Part shown: piece after piece, positions 22,699 to 34,741 of the stretch
Layout: every line of letters begins with the position of its first letter
Numbering within the stretch: position 1 is the first letter of the stretch
DNA from: Diatrype stigma
Taxonomy: Eukaryota; Ascomycota; Sordariomycetes; Xylariales; Diatrypaceae
Length of the DNA: 64,000 nt
Direction of reading: 5' to 3'
Assembly (NCBI GenBank): GCA_022225965.2
Contig: JAKJXP020000150.1
Location: 19,398 to 83,397, forward strand
Notes under the pieces: generated by a model
Databases searched by the model: none
Seen by the model: only the letters and a program-made list of their open reading frames with translations
What the model was told of the DNA's origin: nothing
Translations under genes and position numbers: made by a program

Positions 22699-24368
22699 CT
22701 ATCTCCGTCGATAATCATCGCGGCCACCCCGACCTCTCTCTCCATCCCTATCCCTACCCTTATCTCTTGGGTGGCGGTCGTCATCGTGGCGCCATCCATC
22801 TCTGCGACGATCATCAACCCTACCCCACCGATCTCGGTCTTGGCCTCGGTTCCGGTCGTTATCCTGGGGTCTGTTATTTCTCCTGGGACTCCTACTGCGC
22901 CTCCGGTCTCCCCCATACTGGTCTCGCCCGTCAGCGCCACCACCGGGGCGTTCGTTGCGGTCGCGGTCGCGGTCACGGTCACGGTCGCGGTCGCGAACTG
23001 GACCACGAGTCGGGGGCAGCCTCTCGTCCCGACCCCGGCCTCTGTTATGCTCCCCCCCACTGTTATGACCCCCTCTATCTCTTTCTCGCTCGTGACGACC
23101 GCGCATTTCCTCGTCGCTGTAAACCATGCTGTAGCGGCCTTCGTCGTCGTCGGGCACGTAGTCTTCCTCGCGGTACTTCCTCCACTTCTCGAGCCCCTGG
23201 ACGCCACCCCATCCTCCTCCCCCTCTGCGTTTCCTCTTGGCGTTCTCGCCGCCCCGCCACACCTCGGCGAGCTTGCTGACGCTCTGGCTGAAGTCGACGT
23301 GAATGCGGCGGTCGTCGATGAGGACGTCCTGCATCTTGAAGTAGGCGGCCTCGCAGGCGCCCTTGTCCTCGAACTCGACGAAGGCGTACTGTAGGCTGTC
23401 GCCCGTCTTCTTGTCGCGGATCACCTCGCACGAGAGGATGGTGCCGAAGCGACTGAAGATCAGCTCGAGATCGGCGTCGGTCGTGACGGGGTTCAGCTTG
23501 CAGATGAAGAGGACGTTTTCCGGGGGCTTTACCTCGGCGAAGGGCAGGTCCCCCATCATCTCGAGCGTCAGGGCCTGGGCGCGGGCCTCCCTCTCGCGCC
23601 GCACCTTCTCGGCCGTATCCTCATCCACTTCATCGTCCAGGTTCGCATCGTCGGCGATTCGCACGGTGGCAAGCTGGGCTTTGGAGGGCGGGGGCGACTG
23701 GCTGGGCTCTCGGAGCCCTGGAGGATCGTTGTAAGGATCGTCGAGGATGGCGGTGTGCTTTATGCGAATGTCTACCAGCGGATGGCCCTCCTTGTCGGTG
23801 ATGGCATTGTTGATCTTTTCCAGGGCGTCAAAGCCCTCGACCACCTTGCCGAATATGGCGGCCTTGCCGTCTAGGTAATCGGTTTCATCGCCCAGGGTGA
23901 CGATGAACTGGCTTGCCGCAAGACGCACGTCAGGATCAGAAGGATGAGGCACGGTGGCCATTGAGACCGTACCTCTCTCAGCATGTTTTAATTTGGGGTG
24001 AAGGGTAGCCGGGAAGGTCTTCTTCGAGGCTCCCGAGAGGACTCCCCATATGGAAGAACCTCCATCAGAGGCTTCGGCGGTCGGGCCAAGAGGGTCGCCG
24101 GTCTGGAAGGAGAAGTTCTGTTGGACGGAGTGGACGGGGGAGAAGTTGTAATATTTTATCTTGCAGAGTTTGAGGAAGCTGTTGTGCGCACGCGTTGGTC
24201 AGCATCCAAATGAATCTGGCATTGGAGCATGGAGAATGGGAGGATGGGCGTGTGGGAGCCGTTGAGACCACACGTTGAGACTACTTACTTCTCGCATTCC
24301 TTGGGCGCGTAATCGACGAGCAGGTCGATGACTATATCGCCGACACTGGTCTCGAGAAGGACCGACAT
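22699..24368 (-). CDS. Peptidyl-prolyl cis-trans isomerase, PPIL4/Cyp6 type (cyclophilin plus RRM)
   Basis: Two minus-strand exons, 24368-24289 and 24178-22699, encode 519 aa. The start [16 protein letters not shown] is the canonical opening of PPIL4-type cyclophilins, and the spliced junction gives KECENFLKLCK. The cyclophilin domain covers about residues 1-170 ([25 protein letters not shown]). An RRM follows at about 247-326, with RNP2-like VLFICKLNP and RNP1-like YAFVEFED. The tail (from about 340) is an Arg-Asp/Arg-Glu repeat region typical of spliceosome-associated proteins. Family members are nuclear prolyl isomerases tied to pre-mRNA processing. The cyclophilin part departs from the classical catalytic residues, as usual for PPIL4, so strong isomerase activity should not be assumed. 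The RD repeats explain the long open frames on the opposite strand at 22650-23400. Confidence 0.95.
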
Positions 24369-24788
24369 GACCCCCCTGATTTATTTCACAGCCTATCCCT
24401 GTGTTCCTGTAGTATACGGCTTGATCCGACTTCCTGGTGGTGCTGGGTAAGCGGCATCCCAATGAGTGGGAGGGAGAACGAGGAGGGTAGGTGATGGCAG
24501 GTCCCACTTCAGCCTTGTCACAGTTGGATCACGTCTGTGGCTGGGCGTGATGTTTCAGGCTTATGCCGAGGCTTCAGCTGGCTACCTACAGGTAGGTACT
24601 AGTTACTTTGTACGTAGGGACATCAGTTATTACATGTACATACATGTAGTCACTAACTAAGGTTCCCAGCTTTAATACAACCTATTGCCTAGGTACCTAC
24701 ATAGTAGGTGTATGTAACTTTCATGCATCTATGGTCCCGTCACAGCTACAAACAGACAAACAGCCATACAGCCATACAGCCACCACTA

Positions 24789-25342
24789 CCCACCTGGTCT
24801 AATATCGACGATTCGGTTCACTGTAGTGAACCTGGGTCTTAAACTAGCAATTCGGCTAGCAACCGGCAATTGCTGCTACTTCCGAATATACTAAATTTGT
24901 ATGGGAGCGCAAGTAGCATTCTTGGCACCTACTATCCGCTTAAGGCGAATTGCGACACGGTTACAGCAATTACAAGAGAAAATCAGCAAGGGGCTAATTG
25001 CAAAGGCTTCAATAACTTGAAGCCATTAACAATTATTGCAGCATTTGAATTGCAATCCGGAAGCTTCAAAAGCTTTAAATTAACGCGTTAGAATTGCAAA
25101 TCAGAGATCTTGTTTAATTGCCTTCGTATTCGACGCTTAGACGTTGATATCATTAATTTTTTATCCGAATGATCGTTATTCCTATAGTGGGATTTGCCAA
25201 TATCCGGCGCTACATCATTTCCCATACAAATTAGGTGGTAAATTATATAGGGGTGGGGCAGTTGCCATTTGCTGTCCGAATTGCTAGTTTAAGACCTAGG
25301 TTCACTAATGTGAACCGAGTCGCCGATATTAGGCTAGGTGGG
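24789..25342. mobile_element. MITE with 67-bp terminal inverted repeats and TA target duplication
   Basis: Left arm 24789-24855 and right arm 25276-25342 are inverted copies over 67 bp with about seven mismatches, mostly transitions. The termini are CCCACCT and AGGTGGG, and a TA dinucleotide directly flanks each end (24787-24788 and 25343-25344), as for Tc1/mariner-type elements. Each arm carries its own small palindrome (GGTTCAC...GTGAACC). The core has at least eight AATTGC or GCAATT words and a second, inner inverted pair (CTAAATTTGTATGGG near 24889 and CCCATACAAATTAG near 25222). It has no coding capacity. Confidence 0.85.
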
Positions 25343-26142
25343 TAACTAGAATGTCACCCAGCCATAGCCCGACAAGCTATAAAGTTTTTCGTCAACGGGG
25401 TATAACACGGCCTAGCTACCTAACTGTAGCTAAAGCGGTCAGCGCTAACTACCCACCTAGACGCATAAGCCTGCCCCTAGTTCGTCCATTGAGAAGCTGA
25501 AGTGCCTCATTGCATCATTGTCGTCTTTACCACCTGCACCCTGTTTCTGTTTAACGATTGCGGGTTTTCTTTTTCGTCGACCTGCTTGTGTACGGAGTAT
25601 ATGCTCCCATATGCTCCCATATACAATGTTCCCAGGCAAACCCAGCAAAAGTAATGTAGTCAGATCAAAGTATAAGAATCATCATGACGGGATATTGCGT
25701 ATTACACGTACATAGGTAATAAAGTATGCGGGTGAGTTGTGAGTTAGCCATGTCCTGCGTGCAGCCTGCTTCCCATCTCCGTCCCAACGGCAGCCAATTT
25801 CTCTGTCTCTCCGGTGCCTTCCGGTGCCGTCCGGTGCCATCAAATACTTACCGTACATATGTGTATGTGTCTGTGGATAGGCTCCTGGTAATACTCGGGA
25901 GGCACTCACAGTCGGTGCCATATCTTCGGAAGAACAGCCTGACAATGTGTATTCACCTGGACATAGGAATCACCAATTCTGCAACCCAACGAGCCGAGGA
26001 AGTAATCGATATAAATTATATGATGTATTATGTAATGGCTTTCTTGCGCATAGCAAAACTATAATATATACTACACAGATGCTTGCTGGCCTGCTGGATT
26101 AATTGTATAAAGATGGTAGGGTACAGCGTCCAGCCGATGCCA

Positions 26143-26202
26143 CTGCATGTGCATGGATGTGCATGGATGTGCATGTGAATGTGAATGTGCATGTGCATGT
26201 GG
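26143..26202. repeat. GCATGT/GGATGT simple repeat
   Basis: A run of degenerate GCATGTGCATG and GAATGTG units. Simple-sequence DNA in intergenic space. Confidence 0.7.
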
Positions 26203-26787
26203 CAATGAATGCAACAATAAAACCTGCATGTACAAATACAATAACTCTCCAAACGCCCAAGTCTGGTCTACCGTCACCACCAGCACCGTGATGAAAATGA
26301 CTTGGACCGACTCTCAAAATCATGGAGACGGATGAACGGACGCTGATGGCCCTGTCCACCTGCCAAACCATGATACAAGAATAAACAAATAGGTATCAAA
26401 TCGAAGCAGTCCAGGAACTGCACCGAGGCCCCAAACCGAGCCTAACCAAACCCAAGCAAACCCAATTCGGTTCCAAACCGGCCGGCCATACGCCAACCTG
26501 CCTGTCGTCCCATCATGCCCATCCTATCCCGTCTAATCCAATCCTCGCCGCCTAGGAGAAACTCTCGGGCATGTCACGCCTGTCCCGTCTTGTCCTGCCT
26601 ATGGCATTGCTCGTCTGCTCGTTCGCTCGCTTGCTCACTCTAGTTGGCTTTTTTCTTTCCTTTTCTTCTACCCGTCCCTATCCCTGGCCCTACCCTTATC
26701 CTTTCCTTTTCCCTTCCTCTTTCCGGTGGTGTGGCAAGTCTCGATGAACTGTTGCAGCGCCTCCCTGGCCTTAGCCCGCCTCGCCTT

Positions 26788-27318
26788 CTAATCGAAGCCG
26801 GCGCCTCCGCCCCCACCTCCACCTCCACCTCCGCCGCTGCTCCGTCGCCGCCTGCCGCAGCGCAGCTCCTTTTCCGTCTCCAGGAGGCGCGACTGCACCC
26901 AGGTGCGCATGGCGCGGTCTTTCCGCACGGCGTCGCAGTTAAGCAGCTCCGTCAGCGTGCGCTTGATGCCCTCGTTGACGTCCGAGAGCTTCTGCTGGCC
27001 CGCTGCCATCTCCTCCACCAGCGACTCGTCGAGCACCGGCGCGAGCGTGCTCCCGAACCTCGCAGCTGGAGGCGACCTTCGGCGACCGCCACTGTGACTG
27101 CGAGTGCTCCAGAGCGCTGTTGGCGGGCTGCTGGAGAACGACCGCGTGGGAGACGGCGACGGCGATGTGCCAGCTGTAGATGACGTCGTGTAGGATGGGC
27201 AGATGTCGTGTAGTTGTTGTAGTACTTCCTCATGTTGGTTGTGTAATAGCAAATACTTTTGCATGGCGAATTGGGTGTTGTGGCCCATAGGCGATTCCGA
27301 GTAGTACGGCTCCATCAT
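26788..27318 (-). CDS. Small uncharacterised fungal protein
   Basis: A single minus-strand frame of 176 codons starts with two Met codons (27318 or 27315). The N-terminal 45 residues (M-E-P-Y-Y-S-E-S-P, then N-T-Q-F-A-M-Q-K-Y-L-L-L-H-N-Q-H-E-E-V-L) look well ordered and helical. A Ser/Thr/Pro-rich linker follows, then a second helical part (S-L-V-E-E-M-A-A-G-Q-Q-K-L, D-V-N-E-G-I-K-R-T-L-T-E-L-L-N, T-W-V-Q-S-R-L-L-E-T-E-K-E-L) and a C-terminal Arg patch with a run of 11 glycines. I believe similar proteins occur in other sordariomycetes but cannot name a function. GC-rich codon use matches real genes nearby, and the two helical blocks argue against chance. Confidence 0.7.
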   Translation of the reverse strand: MMEPYYSESPMGHNTQFAMQKYLLLHNQHEEVLQQLHDICPSYTTSSTAGTSPSPSPTRSFSSSPPTALWSTRSHSGGRRRSPPAARFGSTLAPVLDESLVEEMAAGQQKLSDVNEGIKRTLTELLNCDAVRKDRAMRTWVQSRLLETEKELRCGRRRRSSGGGGGGGGGGGAGFD

Positions 27319-30300
27319 GTCTTCTCTTGTTCGCCGTAGTCCCGTGGACTTGCGGGGTCTCCTGTAAAAGGAAGATGGTTGTTGATTCTGCGTGGAATGG
27401 CTAATGGCGAGCTCATGAGGAATCGAAAGAGAATACGACCCTCCGTGGTTCCTCCCGATGTTCGAAGTAAGGGTAATGCTAAAAATATAGGAGCGAGAAA
27501 CAAGGACGGCGGTGGTGGAGTGCGTCGTCGTACACCTCCGATCGCTCGTGATGGTGTGCTAGTCTAAGTGGAAGAGAAGTGGGTTTGACCGAGTAGCAAG
27601 TAGACAATTGCCCTGTCGATCTTAATGGAGGTTCCGTGGAATGCCTTCTTTTTCCAGGAGGATCGGCGGATGGTCACGGAAGAAGGAAAGACGGGCTTAA
27701 TATAGAAAGAGGGGAGTTCGAAATGGTGTTCTTTGCTTCTTTCAAGAATCAAGCTCAAAAGCGACAGCAATATAAATGAGCTTCCCCTTTGATTCAGATC
27801 GGGCCCCCAATTTCCCTCAGAATGATATGAGATCCCGATTGTGCGAAAGGACTAACGACAGGGGTGTCGCAGCTAATCTCGCGCCCGTTTGGGTCTTGGC
27901 TAGATGGAGAACTTGCCAACTACCACGTAGTATTTCGACGAAGGTTAGGCCCGTTCAAAGCTTGATAAGCGCGGAGAGCGGGTTGTACCAACGAACACTG
28001 TACTTCGTACTACAGACAGACGGACGCCGTAGATGGGTTGAAGGGCGGATGGGTTGAAGGGCCCGTTGGGTAAATTACTGCCTAGGTAGAGTATAGATAG
28101 GGCGGTTGCTGGCCCAAGAGCTGAGAAGGGGGGCCACTTGACTCGAAACGCAAAGTTCAAACAGCGGTATATAAGGTTTGATAGTGTCAACGCCGCACCC
28201 AACCCAAGAGCCGGACGGAACTGGTGTGCTACTATGCAGGTAGTAAAGGGGAGGCGAGGATGGCCTAGCCGATTCCACGTAGTGCAGGTGGTAAAATGGC
28301 ATGCACACTTGCCAATAGCGCCGAACCAGCTCGTTCGGTGGCACTGATGCAGGTGGCTGCACGATCGCAGGAGAGGGTTGGGCTGGCGGGTCGGTTTGTT
28401 AGTCCAGACTCCAAGTTCGAGGAGTGGAGCGACACAGAAGCGACGGAGAGGACCGAATCGTCAATGGTCGATATGGGGATGTGGATGTGGGAATGTGCCC
28501 GTGAGCCTATGAGCCCAAAAAATCCTCGGCTTCATGCACCGTCGCAGTTGTATGAACCTGATGAACCTGACGGTTCTTTGTCTAAACCAGAGACTAAGCC
28601 GCTCGAGCTAGAGTAGAGCCCGTTGGCAACAATGCCGGACTAATAACCACTAAATACGGCGCTTAAAAGAGGGAGGATAGGAATATGCAGCTTGTGTTGT
28701 AGAAGGCGCCAATGCGACCAGCTGTTACGTTAAACACCAAGCTTGAATAGCTTCAGCTCGATATAGCTAATGAAGTGCGTTGGCATCAGCAATTATTTAG
28801 ACTTGGCTGGTGGCGCCAATATATAAGTGTGTGCCCTCCTTTGTGTCCCCCTTTGCAAGCTTCCCCAAATCAGGTAGAAAAGGTCCGGGTGTTGGGGATG
28901 CAATGCGATGCGATGCGATGCGATGCGATGTATGAGGATATTGGTAGCGGCGTGGAGTGAAAGCTCAGTGAGTGATACAAGTAACCGGGATGGGAGTCTA
29001 CAAAAAGTCAAGTCTGCGGGGTCGTGTCGACGGGCAAAACAGTAAGTACCCAAAGGAAGCAAATCTGTTTGCTTGGTCAATGAATCGTAACAAAGACCGC
29101 TGGTATTTCGTGCTGGTTGAGATGTCTCGAGTCTAGTCTAGCTGCCCAGAATATGCAAGGCCGGGGAGGACCAAGATGGGAAAGGTAATCGATCCAGGAT
29201 GAGGATGGCAATTTGCTTTGCGCACGAGATTTCGATTATTTTGGGGGATTCACGATCACGATCACGGGCACGGGCATGCGCATGGGCACGGGCATAGAGA
29301 CGTAAGTGATGGACTGATGTCTGGATCTGGAGCTGCACCGTTGCTGTACGTTGTGTTCCGAGTGGCTGGACGATTCGTGGTAGCGACTTCTGGTCTAGTA
29401 GTAGCGTAGCAGCTTGGATCTCCTGCAGGTAGACGGTCGAGACTAAACTGTAGAATGCCGTTGTCTTCTAAAACAGTAAGTTTTTCCTCCTGTTTGCTAT
29501 AACATGCGGTGTAGGTTGCTTGGTTGCTGTACGTAGTTATCTGAGACTAGTATATGATGCGATGGTAGTTCGACTGGGCTCGTCCTAGGAGTCTAGGCCT
29601 GTCTAAATGGCGTCGGCTTGCGATAGTGGCAATGGGGTTGGGGAATAGAGCTTCACGATAGTATGGGGTAAACGCTTGGAGAGTACAGGGTTGACCAATG
29701 GACGGCCTAGGCAGGCAAAGAGAAACCATAGGACACTTGCATCACATGGCATTGTAGGTTATCCAGAGGAAACGGGCGGTGCTTTTCATCTAAATAGCCT
29801 CACGGCAGATTTGAATCGTTCGAAAGTGGTGACACCTACTTCTCGGACTCCCCCCAACTACCGCCCCTTATGAAAGTGCAGGTGATAATCAGTGACGTCG
29901 AATACATCCTGACTTGATGTAAGGACCTCGAGATAGTTACGTGTATCAAAAGCCAGGGGCGATACGCACATACATGCGACACTGTATATGGCAAGGGCCG
30001 TATGCTACTATGGATGTCTATGACTAAACGACGCCTGGCAAAATCCGCATAGGGGAACGTACGAGGTAGTTATTGGCTGATTGGCAGGAAGGCAAGGTTG
30101 ATGAGCAAATCATAAAGCTCAGAAACCACAGCCTGAAGTTACCTGGTGGTGGCATCATACCTACTACCTAAGGTACCATACATTTTTATCATTTTTATGA
30201 GCTCTTTTTTATTTCGTGAATGTACATACGTACCTGGTGTGATGGTAACCACAATCTGTCACATATTACACAGGTAGTCGATATACCTTATTCCTCCATC

Positions 30301-32523
30301 ATGCGTACATACACTTGAGGTCCTACAAAACCGACCGGCGTCTTTGCTCCGTTTGGAGGCTGAGAGGGTGACGCCATCGTCTGAAGTCAAATATCAGATA
30401 CAAGCTTCAGGCCGTACAACTGATGGATCCGCGTTGGAGAGCATCCGTCCACTTCCAGCCTTCTCTCAGCCACGCCGATCTCGATTCCTATGTCGACCCG
30501 ACCATTTATAGTTGCTATCTGATCTCATATATCCCTCTCATAACGAAATCCCTAGCATTCCTGATGAACCTGATGAAGGCCGTCCTGACGATCTTTTCTC
30601 GTCTGTCTCTTCCACCCTCCGTCGACTTTGACAGGCTTGACATGCGGCAGGACAGATTCAATTGCTTATTTGGACAATCATGACATATCACTACGATACA
30701 TCCATCACTAATAGAATCACATAGATGAGGCAGGCATCCGACATCCCCGACGTCCACTAGTGTCTTCAATGTCCGCACAAGTCGAAACTTTCTCGACGTG
30801 TGCTAGCGACGGAAACTTCTACCTTTGGGGTGGGCTGAACAGGGTGACAACGAAAAGAGTAGGTTTCGAGGTTTCGAATACAGCGTTCAAGATCGTACCC
30901 GATCCGTCAATACATGACGGCTCCAGTGGACAAGCTTATCTAGATTCCTTTCAGCTGTTGTATGTTCATAGCTGGTTGGATTACCACAGGATCCTCTTCG
31001 ATCGTCAAGCCAGCGATGATGACCTCATCGTTTCTCTAAGCTGTTTATTTCATCGACAATGAAACACCCGTGAGACCGCAGATAGACACTCACATGGCCA
31101 CCAGCCGTCCAGCCATCCTTGCATGTGTAATGTATACCCATATATGTACTTACGCAAGTAGTCTTGTCATCCCGCCTTCCTGTCTCCCCGAGCAAGTCGG
31201 GGACCATGGCGGAACCGCGCAGACTGCTCATCATCCTTGGTCTAGCATGCACGTGCGGAGTACATGGGGTTTAGGCCTCTCTGGCGGTCTTCAAGCTCCA
31301 ACTTTCATGATACCAGGTTACATGATACCACGAGGCGCCACAATCATGCCAATCAAAATCCTTTCAGGATGCATATCAGTTGCCCCTGCTCAGTCCTGGG
31401 TAACCAGGTAATAGTACAGACAGCATGTCGTGATCCCCGATGGATGGACAACGGACATTCAAGTTCGTCTTCCGGCCTCCTCTTCAGTAAGTATGTAACT
31501 AGGTATTGACTATGTGCGCATCGGAAAGCTCGGCACTCAACGCTGCGCGAGATCGACGAGAGCCTACCCTAGAAGCCCATAATTACCCCTGTTGCGAGAG
31601 GCTACCGCGTCTGCGTGTATTGTACCGCGCTGGCGGTACAGACGCTGCGTGTGTACCCTGCAGGGCTGACGGCCAAGACAAGCCCACAACTGACAACCTG
31701 CCCTGCCTGCTTCAAAAGACGAGAGCTCGGGGGATTTTGGAGTCACCCACCATTCGCAACACCGTCAGGCGAAGCTGCAAGAAACCAACCATTGGTGACG
31801 TATGCAAAAGCTTCACCCCAAGATTCCAGACTTCTTCTGTGGTCTGTTGCTATACCATAGTGGGCATGGTGAGCTATTGGTCCATGTGCTCGACGTCCAG
31901 CGATAAACCCTTATTTATGTGGTGGGTGGATCTGAAATATTGTAGTACGTACCTACGCATATACGCCCTGAAGGCCGACTAGAGCGAAGGCGACACACCG
32001 TACGTAGGTAGTAATATAGAGCAACAGTACTAGTATAGAGCGCGCCTTTGCGGACGCATTTGAACTCGGTGGTTTGCAAAATGCAAGTATCAAGGGTGAC
32101 TCGGGTTTAGACCATTGCCTATCCAAGGCTGCCAGGGCTGCCAGGTCTCCATAGTTGAACGACTTCGCATGCAAATTACTATTTAGAGATACCTAAGTAC
32201 CTAGGTAGGTGGCATGTAACGACTGCGCATACCTACCTAGGTAGGTTGCCAACGATGCTCTCCGCCCCGCCAACCCCTCACATAGCGCCATCATCTTCCA
32301 TGTGTCCCCGTGGTTGTGAGTTCCGACTTCGCCGATGAACTCAACAGCTAAGTTCGCGATCGAGAATTAGAATACCGCCCGCTGTATACGACAGGATTCT
32401 TCATATAAAACGGCGGATACAACACGCCGCAGTAGTGAAGCTTTGATTAGATAGGTACGCTTCACTAAACACGTAGATGCCCTGAAGAACCCAGTAAGAC
32501 GCAATCGAATTCATATTGACATC
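27319..32523. other. Intergenic, 5.2 kb
   Basis: I find no convincing gene in it. Open frames up to 158 codons (31506-31982, plus) lack domains and splice logic. It holds a GCGAT pentamer array (28903-28930), a CACGGGCAT-type repeat (29254-29297), and two TACCTAGGTA palindromes at 32198-32207 and 32234-32243, about 300 bp upstream of the NmrA-like gene. Confidence 0.5.
28903..28930. repeat. (GCGAT)n microsatellite
   Basis: Five uninterrupted GCGAT units followed by GTATG. Simple repeat. Confidence 0.8.
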
Positions 32524-33604
32524 ATGACCCCGCCAACTCCATCTAATATCCTCATTATCGGGGCGACGGGCAACATCGGGAAATACATCACGAACCAGAT
32601 ACTCGCAGCAAAACCACCTGTCGCTCACAAGGTATCCATATTCACGTCGCCGGCGACAGCAGCCGACCCCTCCAAGCAGGCCCTCCTGTCGACGTGGAAG
32701 TCGCAGGGGCTCGCGGTCATCGAGGGTGACCTTCGCAACGCCGACCACGTGACCAAGGCGTATGAGGGCGTCGACACGGTAGTGTCGGCCCTGGGGCGGA
32801 ATGGCTTGCTAGAGCAGATCGAGCTGTTGAAGCTGGCCGAGGCCAGCAGCAGTGTGCAGTGGTTCTTCCCCAGCGAGTACGGCACAGACATCGAGTACGA
32901 CGCCTCTTCGGCGGACGAGAAGCCGCATCAGAACAAGCTTGCGGTGCGTCGGTTCATCCGTGAGAACATCAAGAGACTCCAGATCACCTACGTCGTCACG
33001 GGACCCTATATCGACATGTTTTTCGACCTCATGCCGGGCGCGGAAGCCCCTGGTGGGTTCGACCCCGCGTCGAAGAAGGCAGTTGTGATTGGCAGCGGGA
33101 AGGAGAAGGTGGGATTTACAAGCATGCCGGAGTAAGTGGAGGCCATCGCGTATCGCAGATATACAGTAATCGGGGACAGGATCTACCTCTATCTACATAT
33201 GCAGTAATTACCTACCCGTGCAAAAGACAGAGGCTGACTATCTTATCCACAGTGTTGGCAAGTTCGTCGTTGCAGCCCTCAGACACCCAGAGGTGGCGCA
33301 GGGCGAGGTGCTCAAGGTACAATCGTTCGTGGTGTCGCCCCACGCCATCCTGAACGAGTTCGAAAAGCAGACGGGCACGAAGTGGACAGTGGAGCACACG
33401 CCCATCGAGAAGCTGCGTGAGCAGGAGAAAGAGGCTTGGGAAAGCAAGAAACCGGTCGCGACGCGGTACACCCTCCGACGAATCTGGGCCGAAGGGAAGA
33501 CGCTATACGAGAAGACGGATAACGAGCGCCTCGGTGTCCGGGATGAGGACCTGGAGCAATTGAGCACCGTTGTCGAGAGATCCCTGAAAGGAGAAGAGTA
33601 TTAG
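32524..33604 (+). CDS. NmrA-like / isoflavone-reductase-like NAD(P)-binding protein
   Basis: Two exons, 32524-33131 and 33253-33604 (intron 121 nt, GTAAGT to CAG, giving the junction S-M-P-D-V-G-K), encode 319 aa. The N-terminus I-L-I-I-G-A-T-G-N-I-G is the glycine-rich dinucleotide-binding turn GxxGxxG of atypical short-chain dehydrogenases. Further family marks are D-T-V-V-S-A-L-G at the end of a central strand, W-F-F-P-S-E-Y-G-T-D (the PSEFG-like loop of isoflavone/pinoresinol reductases and CipA-like fungal proteins) and K-L-A-V-R-R-F-I. These cytosolic proteins either reduce aromatic substrates or act as redox sensors. Substrate cannot be read from sequence. The ATG at 32524 is the first in frame. 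Two TACCTAGGTA palindromes lie about 300 bp upstream. A nested transposon starts 146 bp after the stop codon. Confidence 0.9.
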
Positions 33605-33870
33605 TTATTGGACTTCATTTATTTTCATCTACTTGAGCTGAAAACTTGTTTAAGCTACCTAGGTATGCTTAGGCTACATCTCTATATGTAAAGCTTCCCG
33701 TCCGTATGAAGCTATCATATTGTATGTACAAAGTATGATGGCATGTTTATGAGAATTACTATTGGGGCAGTTGCAATTTTCCTCTGGGGGCAGTTGACCC
33801 ACTCTGACAGCTGGTGGCTGGGCTATCCGAATACACTAATTCCCACTAGTATCGCAAATGCTAGAACACC

Positions 33871-34407
33871 AATCCGCCTATTCGTACCGGGCAAAAAAGT
33901 TATTCGTACCGGACATTAACCACATCTGGCTAGCTTGGCGCTAACCTAACGCACCAGCCACCTGTACCACACCTGATCCACACTTAAAGCTGGCACCCTT
34001 AAGTTATTCCCTAACAAATAATACTTATTGCGCACTTAAGTATACAAATATACCAGCACCTATAACTAGCACCTATAACCAGCACCTATAACCAGCACCT
34101 ACAACCAGCACCTATAACCAGCACTTATAACCCAATATTTACGCCAGCGCCTACGCCAGCGCTTGCGCCTATACGCAACGCGATTACGTTAATATTAAGG
34201 TTAAATTTAGGGGGTTTGGGGGGCAGCTGGCGCTGGAAGCCCCCTATTTGGGTAGGCAAATGGGGGCATAGTATAAAAGTGTTGGTAATATGGAAGGTAA
34301 GGTATGTTAGGTAATAAGATAGGTGTAGGTGGTAATATGGAGGTGCGTCCAAATGTGGTTAATGTCCGGTACGAATAACTTTTCTGTCCGGTACGAATAA
34401 GCGGATT
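33871..34407. mobile_element. Nested non-autonomous element with 11-bp direct flanks (MULE-like?)
   Basis: The inner element is 537 bp. Termini AATCCGC and GCGGATT begin inverted repeats of about 55 bp, each carrying two TATTCGTACCGG subterminal words. The flanks are identical 11-mers GCTAGAACACC (33860-33870 and 34408-34418). Target duplications of 9-11 bp suggest a Mutator-like element; this is inference. The core contains six copies of a 13-bp unit (34055-34132). No coding capacity is seen. It inserted into the outer element, so it is the younger of the two. Confidence 0.85.
34055..34132. repeat. 13-bp tandem repeat, six copies
   Basis: Six head-to-tail copies of AGCACCTATAACC, four identical and two or three with single changes, lie inside the inner element. 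Such arrays inside transposons often reflect replication slippage or transposase-binding subrepeats. Confidence 0.9.
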
Positions 34408-34522
34408 GCTAGAACACCCAGTTTCCCACCTAAATTAACAGCTTTCTGCATACAACAGCTTAGTTTTCGATAATAGGCTTCGATACAACAACAATAACCT
34501 ATCAGGTTTTATTAACGTACAA

Positions 34523-34741
34523 TTGATTCCACTTCCTCCTTCCCATTTCCACTCCTACAATTGCGGCTTCATTCCCGTACCGCCGGTACCCCCCAAGGCA
34601 TACCGGGCCAGGCCCGAACTAAGTGCTGAAGATCGGGCTGCAATGAAGCTTAAAGAATGGCACGATATTAACGATTTGGCACTGCAAAGTACGACGGTCG
34701 ATTTAACGGGCGATACAGTTGATTTCACTGGAGATGATTAA
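34523..34741 (+). other. Short open frame inside the outer element
   Basis: A 72-codon open stretch without an early ATG (the first in-frame ATG is near 34643) encodes a Pro-rich start, then L-S-A-E-D-R-A-A-M-K-L-K-E-W-H-D-I-N-D-L-A-L-Q, and ends with two copies of V-D-[LF]-T-G-D before TAA. It may be the last piece of a lost element gene or a captured host fragment. I do not recognise it. Confidence 0.3.

Larger units (their letters stand above)
24369..26787. other. Intergenic, 2.4 kb, with a MITE
   Basis: This contains the upstream region of the PPIL4 gene, the element at 24789-25342, and simple repeats near 26143-26202. A further TACCCACCTAG word at about 25449 resembles the element's terminus and may be a solo end. 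No gene is seen. Confidence 0.5.

Noticed and set aside
22650..23730. Long open frames on both strands opposite the PPIL4 gene
   Set aside because: They are shadows of the Arg-Asp repeat region and the GC-rich codons of the minus-strand gene. None has a domain or start context.
30760..31062. Plus-strand frame containing C-A-S-D-G-N-F-Y-L-W-G-G
   Set aside because: Short, no splice continuation, no recognisable family, and contains no second conserved block.
31506..31982. 158-codon plus-strand open frame
   Set aside because: Cys- and Arg-scattered composition without a pattern; overlaps other equally long frames.
34055..34132. CRISPR-like regular repeats
   Set aside because: The units are directly adjacent with no unique spacers, lie inside a transposon, and the genome is eukaryotic.
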